Below the pieces are notes generated by a model. That model was not told the DNA's origin and did no database searches. It saw nothing but the letters and a program-made list of their open reading frames with translations. From positions 3,162,001 through 3,226,000 of the forward strand of contig NC_080672.1 in assembly GCF_030247195.1 (NCBI RefSeq): a stretch of 64,000 nucleotides of DNA, read 5' to 3'. Source of the DNA: Topomyia yanbarensis. Its lineage: Eukaryota > Arthropoda > Insecta > Diptera > Culicidae. Below, in pieces: positions 1-11,400 of this stretch. A program made the position numbers and the translations under genes. How positions within the stretch are numbered: position 1 is the stretch's first letter; each line of letters starts with the position of its first letter.

Positions 1-229
1 AAGTTTCACTTTTGATGATAATCCCTCGGCATGATACTGTACCTTGATGTGGTCCGGGGGCTTCTCCACCAAAGCAGTATTACAGTGATTATATCACAGA
101 AACATGGGATACGATTAATTTCTTTTTAGTTAAGCTACATTGTGATCAATTTTAGTACTTAACTTGGTGACCTTTATTATCCACTGTCATGGTCAAATAA
201 TATACAATGTGGGTTTAGGGCCCAATTCT

Positions 230-1250
230 CTCTGCAGGCACCCTTCTTTTGTTGCTATATTTTCAATTAGATCCATGCTAACACTCACTAACACAAATTG
301 CCTATTCTCTCATATACACTAACAATCTCTCATTCCAAACGTACAAACGTGGCCTACGCGATAACACAAACTTGGTCACAAATACGAACGCCCGCGATCT
401 CGCCAATATTCAAACACCCCGATTGATTGGGTGAACGTTGGAACCTAAGAACCTAAGCTCACGCAATCATAAGTCGGTCACCTCCGGAAGTCTCCGCCCT
501 TGATTCTAGCAGCCCAAATTCATGCCTTTAGTTGGATAGAAATAAAACTAGACAAGACGTCCACGCGCGATCATTGAAGAATACGCGAACATGCGAATGG
601 CCACACGCTTATTAAAATAATAATGTCTCCACGAGAAGTTACATACATACTAGCACACGCGACAAAAACGTCCACATACAAACGCTCGAGTCCTTCGCGA
701 TCATCCACGCACGACCACACCCACCAACCAAAGTATAACACCCCGGTGACTAAGTGAATGGTTTAGCACTTATAAATTAACAATCCCGGTCTCGAGACCG
801 AACCTCCAAATGCCCGTGTTCTCGCGATCATGAATCGGTTTCGTCCGGAATCCCCTATTCTCGGCCCTAGTAGCATAAGTCCAATGCTTTCAGGTGGACC
901 AATCAAAAATATAATGCTCATATCCACTAAACTACATGAAATCGAATGTATACACACAAAGTCACATACACGCGACAAACAAATATAAAAATGCTTGAGC
1001 CCTTCGCGACCATCCACGCAACCTATACTCGCACTCTTCCAGACATTATAACATCCCGGTGATAATATGAACGTCTCAGCACTTGTAATCACTCAAACGC
1101 AGTCTCAAGCGTGAACCTACAGTCCCCCGCACTCGCGCATTCATGAATCGTTCACGTCCGGAAGTCTCTATCCTCCATCCAGAAGTCTAGGTCCACGCCT
1201 TAATTGAATCAAATAACTCCACAGCTCCAGTAGGACAACTCTCGAAAAAA
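230..1250 (+). repeat. R1 repeat, array of about three degenerate 300-360-bp units
   Basis: Each unit contains, in order, a 'cgcgatcatccacgca' block, 'acaccccggtgac.aagtgaatg', 'tttagcacttataaatt', 'ggtctcaagc', 'tcatgaatcg..tccggaagtctc' and 'atgccttcagttgga'. These blocks recur near 440-550, 740-930 and 1040-1210. The sequence is richer in CG dinucleotides than its surroundings. No open frame is conserved between units. R1 could be a decayed satellite-like or Helitron-like repeat; I cannot assign it. Confidence 0.65.
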
Positions 1251-1844
1251 AAATCGGAATATTATTAATACTCAATAACAATACTAACTCTTCTCTTTAT
1301 TTTATTTTTATTTATTTTCGGTCTCATGCGTTTTATTCTTGTGATGACCTTTTCGAGCTCATACATCCAAGAGGAGCAACATTGCTGCCAGCAATGATTC
1401 TTCTCTGCCATCAGACGTCGCCAGGTTTTAGAACAATGGAGATGTATTCTCATACTCGATGGAATCAGATAAGTAGGAACGATCAACAAACTGCAAGTAG
1501 TACACGTTTCTTATTTAAACAAATACAATAATATTCGTATTAAAATATTATTTATAGGCTCCACATATATCTCAACACAAACAAATACACAAATGCTTGA
1601 CAGGTGACTGGGCCAAGTGCATTCACTCGTAGGATCTATCATTTCGATGATCGCCTCGATTCTACGAAACCAGTGCACAAGTAAGCTGACATAAGATAGT
1701 CTCATCTGGTGAATGCATGTAACCTGGAAACCCCAGACACGACAGGACGAGACGGACAGACTGGACTCGACGGGGCCTAGTTCAGAGTTTTTGAGCATTC
1801 TTCAATGCACGGTTATTGACCTAAAAAAAGAAACATTCGGCATG

Positions 1845-2218
1845 TTATTTTTCCTTTTATTACTGTATCTTGAGTTGGGTTCATACTGATATTCACTAGC
1901 ACAGTCAATTACATATTCTCCCATATACATTCACATCCAAAACGTGCAAACGCCCCTAACTTTCGCGATAACACAAACCTGGTCAAAAACGCGAACTTAC
2001 ATTACAATTTCAATCATCCACATACACCTACGCTCGCAATTTCGCCAACACCCCTTTACTTAAGTGAACTTTTCAGCACCTATAACTTTACAACCGCGGT
2101 CTCAAGCATTAACCCACCACTCGCGCGATCATAGACCGGCTACGTTCGGAATTCTCTACTCTCGATCAGCCTAGACTCATGCCTTCAGTTGGACCGATCG
2201 GGAATGATGCTCATATTC
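1845..2218 (+). repeat. R1 repeat copy, left part (split by the 2.45-kb element)
   Basis: Starts with 'ttttccttttattactgtatc', the same left edge as the copies at about 240 and 16740, and runs through 'ggtctcaagcattaaccca' to 'gatgctcatattc', where the 2219-4672 element is inserted. The right part resumes at 4673. Confidence 0.65.
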
Positions 2219-4672
2219 GGTTGTATACCATTCCCCCGAGGGCCATTTCCCGGGGGGCCATTCCCCAGAGTTCCCTTACCCCGAATGTACCATTCCCCAA
2301 GAGGACATTTCCCAGAGTGTACCAATCCCTAGAGAACCATTATCCAGAATGCCCCATTCCCCAGAGGGTCATTCCCCAGAATGTCCCATTCCCCAGAAAA
2401 GTTAATGTTTTTATTCATTATTTGTGGTTAAGCCAAAGGTTTGCGCATACCTAATTCAAGGAACTTATGCGGTGTTGAGCTGCTGAGGATGTGCCGTCGA
2501 GGGCGGCGGCCTCTCGCAAGCAAACCTGTTATCCTCTCGTATAACCGGTTTACTCGAACATAGGACTTGGTTCCTTCTTTCAAACATGATCAGTTCTTTG
2601 GATTTGTACGCCAAGTAACTCTTGCACGCAAACTTGTGATCTTTTCGTCTGCCCGGTTTATTCTAACATATATGTTGATTCCTTCCTTGAAGCTTTGGTT
2701 GAATCCATATTAAAATTGAAATGAATGCATATTTTGACAAATAGTTTCGTGGGTTTTAAGAGCTATTATCTTTCTTTTGTATAGGGAATGTTTCGTACGC
2801 AAATGTACGATCCACCCGATTGCTCGGTTTACTCAAACAGGTTGCACTAATTACATTCGAAAGTATTTTCATACCTTGCGCCAAATGGTACTTATACCAC
2901 AGAGTTACAGACATAATACTCGACAACAATTATTCGTCAATGTTAGCGGTCATTTTGAATTGAATATATTTTTAGTTGGGACTGTTATCGCATTTGCGAT
3001 TATGGCGAACCCGGACATATGCGCAAGTATACGGGAGATATACCGATTGTTCCTGGGCCTGGGGGTTAACTAATTTGTAAATGAAAGGTTGGAACCGTGC
3101 ATAAAAGGTGTAGCTAGTGTTTCGGCCGAATTGGTGCAACGATATTTTTGCGAGGAGCCGCCGCTTTCGACGGCTTGTTCTTACCGGCTTAACATCATGC
3201 ATCATGCATCAGCTTCTTGACTTGGATAATGTGCAAGGTTTTGGTTTCGCCACATAACCTTACTTACATAACACTGTTTCATTGAGCATCGCATGAAAAT
3301 GTATAACCTCACTTTTCTGACAGCTCAGAGAGCTTGTTTAAGGGTAGTTTACAGTTCTGAAAACGTGTCACGGGATTTGAGTCGCTGTGTATTTTAAATG
3401 GTGCTCTGGATTTCAAATCCCGTGACGGGAAATGAGTCTACACAAAAATGACAGTTTTCCTGATGTGTAAACCAAACCGCGGAAAGCATCACGAGATTTT
3501 AAAAATTTCCACACAGAAATCCGGCCGGGGACAATTCAACACAAATTGCTTCCGACTGGAAAATAGCATTTTTATAAGGTTTACAATTCGCTGCAAGTTT
3601 GATACTGTTTGTATTTTAAAGAAGCAGCAGAGTTTTTGGTTTGGCAGTTTGGAGAGATCTCGGCGGGAAATTTTCCCTGATCAAATCCCGACGCAAATCC
3701 CGTGATCCATTTCCTGAACTGTAAACTAGCCTTTACATGGACTTAGAAAATTTTTGGTTTCACCCAGTACAAGAAACTCGGTTCGAATTCTAACACCATG
3801 TAAACAAGCTCGCTGAACTGTCATTTTTTCGAGCATTTTTACTCATATGGCGTCATCTTGCAATAGATTTTTTTACGGCTCATGTACGTACACGCCACAT
3901 TGCACAAATACTACATCACAAGCTGGTGGAAAATAATAAACAAAGACTGCAAAAGTAAATGGGATTGTTTTCAACCAGGAAACTTCATTGGTGTTTGTGA
4001 GACCGGTCGCAAAGAACTCAATGTCCCATTCTTTTAGATGCTAGAAAGGGGGTTACCGCTTTCTATGGCTGTTGCCAAATGGCACTGAAAAACACACCTG
4101 TTCTGAATTTTGCGATTTGTCCTATATGTACATATGTTTATATTATTGAAAGAATATTGCTATTGTCTAATGCTACTAGCAGTGCACTCTTCGAAGAGAG
4201 CAATATGGCCAACATTTCGAAATTTTTTTTTATTTTCATCAAGATTTGTTCCCACTTAAAAATATTTGTGGAATGATTTGTGAGCATTCTGGATATGGTT
4301 TTCTGGAGAATGGTTCTTTCTGGGGAAACACTTTGGTATTTTAGTTTCTGTGGAATGGTTTTTGGGGAAAGCCACTCAATTGGGTGCTGCAGCAAATTCT
4401 TTATTTTAATTCGGAATAAATAATGTTCTAAATTCCGGTTTTAGCACAATGCAAATCATTTCAAATGTGACCGAATCGAAAGCGAAGAATGTCGTTCGAT
4501 GGAAATGGGAACGAGTAGTACGTTTGAACAGATCAAATCAATAAAAAAAGTTAAACTTTTCTGGGGAATGACTTTCTGGGGATTAGTATATTCTGGGGGA
4601 TGATATTCTGGGGAGTGGAGTTCTGGGGAGTGGCTTTCTGGGGGATGATTTTCGGGGGAATGGTATACAATC
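2219..4672. mobile_element. 2454-bp element with 9-bp target duplication and CCATTCCCC-motif arrays at both ends
   Basis: CTCATATTC lies at 2210-2218 and 4673-4681, flanking the element. The ends are inverted: GGTTGTATACCATTCCCCCG on the left and GATTGTATACCATTCCCCCG on the other strand at the right. Behind each end is an array of CCATTCCCCAGA-like units: about nine in 2229-2405 and a similar series in 4294-4672, with opposite polarity. Nine-base duplications with long, repetitive ends fit Mutator-like elements, but no transposase was recognised, so the superfamily is open. The empty site is represented by other R1 copies (908-935, 7498-7515), in which the flanks are continuous. Short open frames rich in Pro-Gln-Ile inside the arrays are by-products of the motif. 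Confidence 0.78.
3318..3830. repeat. Imperfect inverted repeat inside the 2.45-kb element
   Basis: Left arm about 3320-3386 (tagtttacagttctg then tcacgggatttga) and right arm about 3690-3830 (caaatcccgtgatcc then gaactgtaaacta) are inverted copies, with a further inner copy of the CAAATCCCGTGA motif at 3413-3424. Both flanks also carry inverted versions of 'agcttgtttaa'. This looks like a MITE inserted inside the larger element, but exact ends were not found. Confidence 0.55.
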
Positions 4673-4980
4673 CTCATATTCACTAGACAACACGTTTCTC
4701 TACCATGCACTGAAAATTAATTATTAGATTCACGGTCCGCGCGCGATCGTCCGAGAATATACGTGAATGTGCGAATGGCAACACGGATCTAAAACCGGAT
4801 TTATGCACGCAAAGTTGGAGACACGCTGGCATTCATATGCTCGAGCCTTTAGCGATCACACTATTACACAATTAGTAAACGCCCACGCTAACTCAGACAG
4901 ATATGCACTCCTGGACTCGAACGCTAAAAACCACATCTTCCACGCATACACCACCCAGGACTGAACATTAGATTCATACA
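4673..4980 (+). repeat. R1 repeat copy, right part
   Basis: Continues the copy at 1845-2218 after the inserted element: 'ctcatattcactagacaac', then 'cgcgcgatcgtccgagaatatacgtgaatg'. Similar order is seen at 7498-7800 and 20170-20690. Confidence 0.6.
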
Positions 4981-5394
4981 TACAAAGCAACAAGTAATAA
5001 TTACAGGTATTCGACTGGCAACCGGGGGAAGTACATCTCAAACGCAGAACTTATCATTTCAATGATGGCCTTGGATCTGCGTTGCCTGTGTTCAAGGCAC
5101 CATAGCTTTGTCCGTCAGGTCAAGGATGTATGAAACCCGCTAGCCACCACCCTCGGCCCTAGCTGCCCATAAAGGGATAAAAAAAAAATTTGTCAGCCTC
5201 ATGAAAATATGTTTGATGGGCTCTAGCAAACGAACCAAGTCAAATTCGAGTAAGTCCTTTTTTGGGCATATTTTTTCTATCTAAATGATCTGTTCTGCGG
5301 AACTGGATACAATATACTTCGTCATACAGTTCCTAAGAAACGTGTCAACGGAAAGACGATCTATAAGTATCTAAAGTGCCCTTCGTGCTTCGTC

Positions 5395-5662
5395 GTTTAC
5401 GCAACTAACAACACTGAATCCCTCTGGATAAAGACTCGACACGTCAATTGTTTGTTTACCATTTATCTGTCAGTGTCACTCCAATCGAGCACGAGACCTG
5501 TCAATGGCCCTCGTTCCAGAAGGATTCGAAGCGATTTTCTGCGGATTGAGGGCTTTTGACAGGGCTCGTGCTCGATTGGAATGACACTTACTGATAAATA
5601 ATAAGAATAAGATAGAGTTGGCGAGTCTTTATCTAGAGGGAATCAGCGTCTTTATACGCAAC
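5395..5662. repeat. Foldback (inverted-repeat) element
   Basis: Arms of about 120 bases face each other: the left has 'ccctctggataaagactcg' and then 'tgtcactccaatcgagcacgag'; the right has 'ctcgtgctcgattggaatgaca' and then 'cgagtctttatctagaggg'. The inner arm alone (5464-5599) makes a near-perfect hairpin. No target duplication was defined. Confidence 0.65.
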
Positions 5663-6009
5663 ATCATTTTAAAGCAACGCAAGTGGTACTCCCACCACAA
5701 GGCAGACCAAATCAAAGCTGTTCTTCGCCATATCAAGCTTCAATACGAAACTGCCTGGAATAGTACAATCCATGGAATGGTAGAACCTCTCGACGTTCTG
5801 GAAGCTTGTGAACAGTAGAAAACGTTGCTGGTGGTATTCCCGTTAATGTTTATCTTGCTAGCGCGCAATTCACCATCTTATCACAGACGTTTATGTAGAG
5901 CACTTTCGCTGGGTATTCAACAACCAAGTTGTATATGTTAACATTACCAGTATACATGTCTCTCTTGCTTGAATATAAGTGAACCTTACGTATTGAAAGT
6001 TTTATCCAG

Positions 6010-6960
6010 TGTCGACTCATTGAAAAGACCAGGTCCAGATTGCTTTTGTCTCCAATATTCATAAAAGGATGCGCACGATCGTTGTCACTGCTGGTTAGTA
6101 TTATTTTCAACCACTCAATCACTCAAAATGTCTTCCCAAGGTCATGGAATGAAGCACAAGACTGGAGACATTCATAATATTGAAAATTACAGACGTATCT
6201 AGCTTTTGAACTGTCTGGGTGAAGTCGTTGGAAAATTAGTTTACAATGAGATGTACCCTGCTGTATCTCACGTCATCGACGAATGTTAGTTCTACCGCTT
6301 CAAATTTGATGATGTACAGTAGCATCTTAATCCTCTCTGTTGTGAAGCGTCAACAAACCGATGCAATATATTTGGACTTCTCGAAAGCATTCGATCAAAC
6401 ATCTCACAACATTGCTCTTCTGAAACTGCAGAAACTAGTATTTCCTCCATGGTTAGCTGGATGGTTGCGATCCTGTATGTCCAGTCGATGTGCTTTCGTT
6501 AGAATTGGTTCAACATGTCCTAGTTTGCTTGATATGCTAACCGGAGTCCCTCGAGGAAGTAATCTAGGGCCGTTAATTTTTATTCTATTCATAAACGATC
6601 TCTGGACTCGCCTCGAATCTCGAAAAACTATTCTTCGTCGACGATTTAAAGATTTTTCGTCATAATGCTTCTCAATTTGGCTCAACTGCACTTGAAGATG
6701 ACGTAGTTAATATTCAAAAAAGGTGCCTGTTGAACTGCATGCAGGTAAACGTTGACAAATGTAAGATGATGGATTTCAGGCGATTAGGACACTATTTGTG
6801 ACTTGAAAGTGTAGTTTGATAGAAAGCTTAGCTTCTCTGATCACTGTACATCAACAACAATGACGGCGTTCACTACACTTAATTTCTTGAAGCGCTGACT
6901 TCGACGATTTCTACGCACTAAAGTCTCTGACACCGTACTGTTTATGGCCGGACCTATTCC
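6010..6960 (+). pseudogene. Decayed reverse transcriptase fragment of a CR1/Jockey-like LINE
   Basis: Reading through at least three frame changes and several stops gives, in order, 'SLKRPGPDCF' (about 6020), 'FPRSWNEA', 'IENYRRI', then 'DAIYLDFSKAFDQTSHNI' (about 6357), 'GVPRGSNLGPLIFILFINDL' (about 6543), 'FVDDLKIF' (about 6627) and 'NVDKCKMMDFRR' (about 6750), 'DRKLSFSDHC' (about 6820). These are reverse transcriptase blocks in the usual order; the catalytic box is FVDD. No endonuclease and no tail were found. Without RNase H and ORF1 the clade assignment (CR1 versus Jockey) is tentative. Confidence 0.82.
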
Positions 6961-7309
6961 GTGGAAAAGGTGTTGCTGCAAATTTAACGAAACCTCTTTT
7001 TTTAAATGCCGCCAAATCTAATTATAAGTTAGCTATCAGGAACGTTTAACAATCTAGGTGTGCGTTGTTTACTAAAGATCAGAACAAATAACTAAATAAA
7101 TAACTAAATAATTAAACACTAAGTAAATAAATATGAGTGAGAGAGATAGATGCTTTCAGACTATTATATGTTCTTTCTGTATAGTCTTCGTAATACTAAC
7201 GTATTTCTCAAGTGCTGCATTTCTTGCCTTTCATTTCTTTTATCTTATAGCCGTTCTGCGCATGATTGTAACCATATCTCATGTCTTCCTCTAATTTAAT
7301 GTAATATAC

Positions 7310-7800
7310 AAACTTGTTAGCATATGCGACACACAAAGACCCACGAGATAAAATGAACACGCGCAATAACATGTAAGCGTTCGAGCTCTTTGCGATAATA
7401 CAAATCCGATCGCAAACGCGAACACGATCTCACAATCATAGAAACGACCCGGCGATTAAGCCAACGTGTTAGCAATTAAGAATTTATAAACGCGCTCATA
7501 TACACTAGACAACAAGCTTCAGGGCCACATAGCCGGATACTCTGTTGATATGGGGAAACTCTCTTCTAGCATTAGAACCGCACATTCAAAATTAAACTTT
7601 ATAATTACGGCCTGCGCGAATGTTTTGGAGCTCACGTGAATATGTAAACGGTCACTTGGTTATACAAACGAATACAAACGAGATACTAACGCCCACACGA
7701 TCGAACATGTTAGCATACAAACGCTAGTGCTTTGTGCGATAGTACAAACCTGGGCACAATGCCATCGCAATCATCTACGCACCCCTACCCTAACTGAGCT
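7310..7800 (+). repeat. R1 repeat copy
   Basis: Contains 'aacgcgaac', 'cccggcgattaagccaacg', then the uninterrupted junction 'cgctcatatacactagacaac' (7490-7512), 'tgttgatatggggaaactctc' and 'gaaccgcacattcaaaat'. This copy acts as an empty-site reference for the insertions at 2219 and 18541. Confidence 0.6.
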
Positions 7801-8304
7801 GTGGATCTTTTCTATTTTGACAAGGTGTGCGCTCGTAGAATTTTTTTCTTCCATTTGCAGGGTTGCCAACTATTGTTTAAGTAATAGATAGATACGGGTC
7901 ATAGTCTCGCATTAGTCTTGTTCGCGGATGGTCCTGTTTGTTGGTTTGGAGGAACTAAGAACAAATTTTTGTTGTTGCGGTGTTCATTGCTGCCGCTACA
8001 GTTCAGACAACCGTTTGTGATTCAGCTGAAGATGGTAAAGATTGTAAATTAGGTTTGATTAAGGTAGATGCATTTTCAAGACTCCCTACGCAGAGTCTCG
8101 GTAGTGTGCCATCTGATTACAGAACTGATACATAGGATATTTCCGAACAAATAATACTTTTGTAAACATTGAACTAATCCCCTTTGAAAAGCTAGCGCTA
8201 GCATATCCCAACCAGAGGTAAAAGGTAAAACAATAATTATTGCGACGTTTTCAAACTTGCGTATTTTTTATACTTGACTGAAATTAAACAAATGTTGGCC
8301 AGAG

Positions 8305-8412
8305 AACGGGCAGAGCGTAGTTGGTAAATCGATTGCCTTGTACGCAGCTCACCTGGGTTCGATTCCCAACCCCGCTCATGAAGCTAGAGATTTTTCTATA
8401 ATCAAAAAAAAA
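8305..8412 (+). mobile_element. tRNA-derived SINE (Feilai-like), copy 1
   Basis: Pol III A box in 'gcgtagttggtaaat' and B box GGGTTCGATTCC (about 8355), with the tRNA-like region followed by a short body and a run of A. The same core is found on the minus strand at 14202, 41889, 46408 and 52837. It lacks most of the body seen in those copies. Confidence 0.75.
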
Positions 8413-8419
8413 TAATGTT

Positions 8420-11400
8420 AAGCAGTAGAGAGTAGATTGTTTACACTCACACACTGAATTGTGCAGCTGTCAGTGAGATTCCGGTCGAGATAGAAGGAAA
8501 TCAGCAAACAGTTTGCGAAAGGAACAAATCCGAACAGTTCGACGCGGGACTAGGCCAAAAACTTGTTTCATAAAGTGATGTCTAAAGAGAGCAGAAACGA
8601 TCCGGTTTGAAAAGGTGCAAGACGTAGAATTTATCATATTGGCGCGAACGCCAGTAGAATGTTGCCAAAAATGCACGCCTGGAAACTCATCATGACGCTG
8701 CTAATGGAGCACCGATCATTCAAGATGAGACCTAATCAATGCGGATTTAAGGCAGTGTGACCAAAGACACCATAAACGGTGAGAGCTTGAGTTTATGCGA
8801 TCATCCCTGATTGCTACTGCGTTAGCTGGCTATAGCTGAAATTGCACATTAATGGATGACAATATTTGGGAGTAACGAATCATCCTTCAATAAATAAGTC
8901 GTGGTTCAATGCACATGTTACTTATTGATGAATAACGGCATCGTCCAGACCAGAATGTGGATGCCGATGGAAGAGGGAAAGAATGTAAGTCCGACACTTG
9001 GTTTTGCTAGAGGTCGTATATAGTACTTTTAGCAATATCCCAACGGCGAATAGCGATAAAACAACAAAATAGCAAACTTGCAAAAGGAAAAGCATTAAAA
9101 GGTTTCAAAAAAGTGATAAAATGTGGAATCAGAAACAAACTTAGGCAACAACTGAACTCGATCGTTTTCGTGACGAGAACGTGAAATAATCTAGTGCGGT
9201 CCAAAATAAGCATTAATTGTACTCAAAACCTAACTTTGTATGACAGACATATTATAAATTTCACGCGCACATTACTTCTCGCGACGTGTCAATTCTCAAC
9301 CCTCATACATTATTCAACAGTCTTAGTTTCACTCAGACAGGACCATACGTATTCCCCGTGCATTTCTAATGTGTTCAAAAAATGTGCGATTCTGAAAATA
9401 ATATAATGAAGCCTACTACTTTTTTGCATTTCCAGAGATAACATCGCTGATAAAAATATAACCTAATACAAATAGGTGATAAGGGACATGAAGGAAAATA
9501 AATGACCACCGTTCCAAAGGCCATAAACGGTGAGATTTACAGAAGTGAGAACCTCAAAAATAGATTTTGCCGTTGTTTTGGTTCGATTTAGCATCATGCT
9601 ACAGCTCCATAACCCAGCATGAATGGTATGCGGTCAAAGCTGAGGAAGGAAAATAGGCTAATGACGAAAATAGGTTAATGACGCTAAGGTTAAAATCTCG
9701 AAAAGAGGATAATGACGCTAAGGATAAAATCTCCATAATCAAAATCGAAAAAAGATCTTATGACCCGCATTTCCACCACAAGAACACTACTTCGCCATGA
9801 AGCAACCGCACAGTGGGACGAGCCCGAACCTTAGTCCATATATGAAGGTTATGCGATATTCTCACTAGTATTTTTCTCGTATCAGCTGAGCCATCAGAGA
9901 CATTTTCGCCAAATTTTAGGTGATTTGAACGTAAAATGAATTTTTGACAGCTTTTTGAAGGGCATAACTCTAGTATTTTTGCATTATTTGACCATAGGAA
10001 CTACATTCGGTTATTTGCGTTTTTCAAAGAAACGGTTGATTTTATGTATTGCGTTACTTCACCAACATTATTCGTGTGATAAAATTACATCGTAAAATCA
10101 CCAAAAATAAGTCATTAGTTGGTTTAGTTAGTGTTTAGATAACCGTTTGTCATGAATTTTTATTGAATCCGAACTTCTAATGCGATAACAACAATGACGC
10201 CCGTGAATGCCCACAATCACACTATACTCATTCGAAAGCTTTTAATTTTCTCTTTAAAGTGAGTCTATGCTAGTTTTGCGAAAACTTGCGATAAGCAGTC
10301 AAAATTTAAAAAAATTGTGAATGGAGACGCATGGTTATTACTGATATTGAATTTGAATAATCACTTTATAGCTAGAATAATGACACGAATACACGCACAA
10401 CTTTCAAATAGCATTTAGAGCATGATCTACAAGGGTTTTACTAGTTGTTGAGTAAGGAGCCGAGTGAGAAGCATGGCTTTTTAGATGGTAAAAGTATTAA
10501 GAATGTTTAAAAATCATTAAATATTTTCAACCAATTCAAATATGTTATAGCATGTTTCTGGAACTATTTCTTGCTAACATACGCAGTGACGGTCAAATTG
10601 AATAAACACAGTTGAGCTCTAATCATTTGGTAAGACTTTTCTAATCCAAATTTGAATAGCACTGATATATCTTAAGGGTATGCTATATTATCCAAATAAA
10701 ATAAGACCATTTTTAAATGAACCATATACGTAAAAAAAGGGTTTTGGACTCATTTTTATTTAAAATATGAAATAAGCAATGTAAGAAACATACAACAAAA
10801 AATAGAAATTTAGCGTAGAAAAATTTCTTTAAAAATTTTTGAACCTTCGCAACAAAATAATTATTTTTGAGCCAACCTAAGTATGAGGAATATTTTTTTA
10901 CATGTTGTAATATCAAAAACGATTTAGCACACGAAAATTAATATACATAAATTTTAGGAACGGTTTCGAAAAAATATATTTTTGAGGCACCCTAATGGAT
11001 GTTCATTTTTAATATGTTTTAATATTAAAAATGAATTCAGCGTACCAAAATTACATAAAATCGTCCTATTTGAACTGATAGGGCAATGTTTTGACTTCAG
11101 TCCACCTTTTGTTCTAAGTCGTGAACCGTGACGGACTCCGTTTCTCCGTACGGGGACATCAATTATTGATGTCAGTACTGAATGTCGCAGATGGTGAAAC
11201 TGAATGAAAAAATGGCGAACATGGCTTTAAATCCTTAAAGCACGTTTTCTGAAAATGCAAATACTACAGGTATACAATCATAAGCAGCGCGATGTCCTTA
11301 TTGTCCTTATTGCCCCACATTCCCCTACATGGATCACTTTAAAAGCCGCAGGAAATGCTTAAAATGGGCAATAGCGTATGAAGCGATTAGTTTGTTATTT

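Noticed and set aside
230..1250. CRISPR-like or satellite array in the 5' part
   Set aside because: The R1 units are long (300-360 bp), degenerate and dispersed, with no constant short repeat and spacer pattern; CRISPR is not expected in an insect nuclear genome.
2179..4710. Pro/Gln/Ile-rich frames at 2179-2454 (+) and 4456-4710 (-)
   Set aside because: They are translations of the repeated CCATTCCCC motif at the ends of one transposon; their composition follows the repeat.
8330..8375. A possible tRNA gene (A and B boxes)
   Set aside because: No cloverleaf acceptor stem could be formed, and the same sequence recurs five times with SINE bodies and target duplications.
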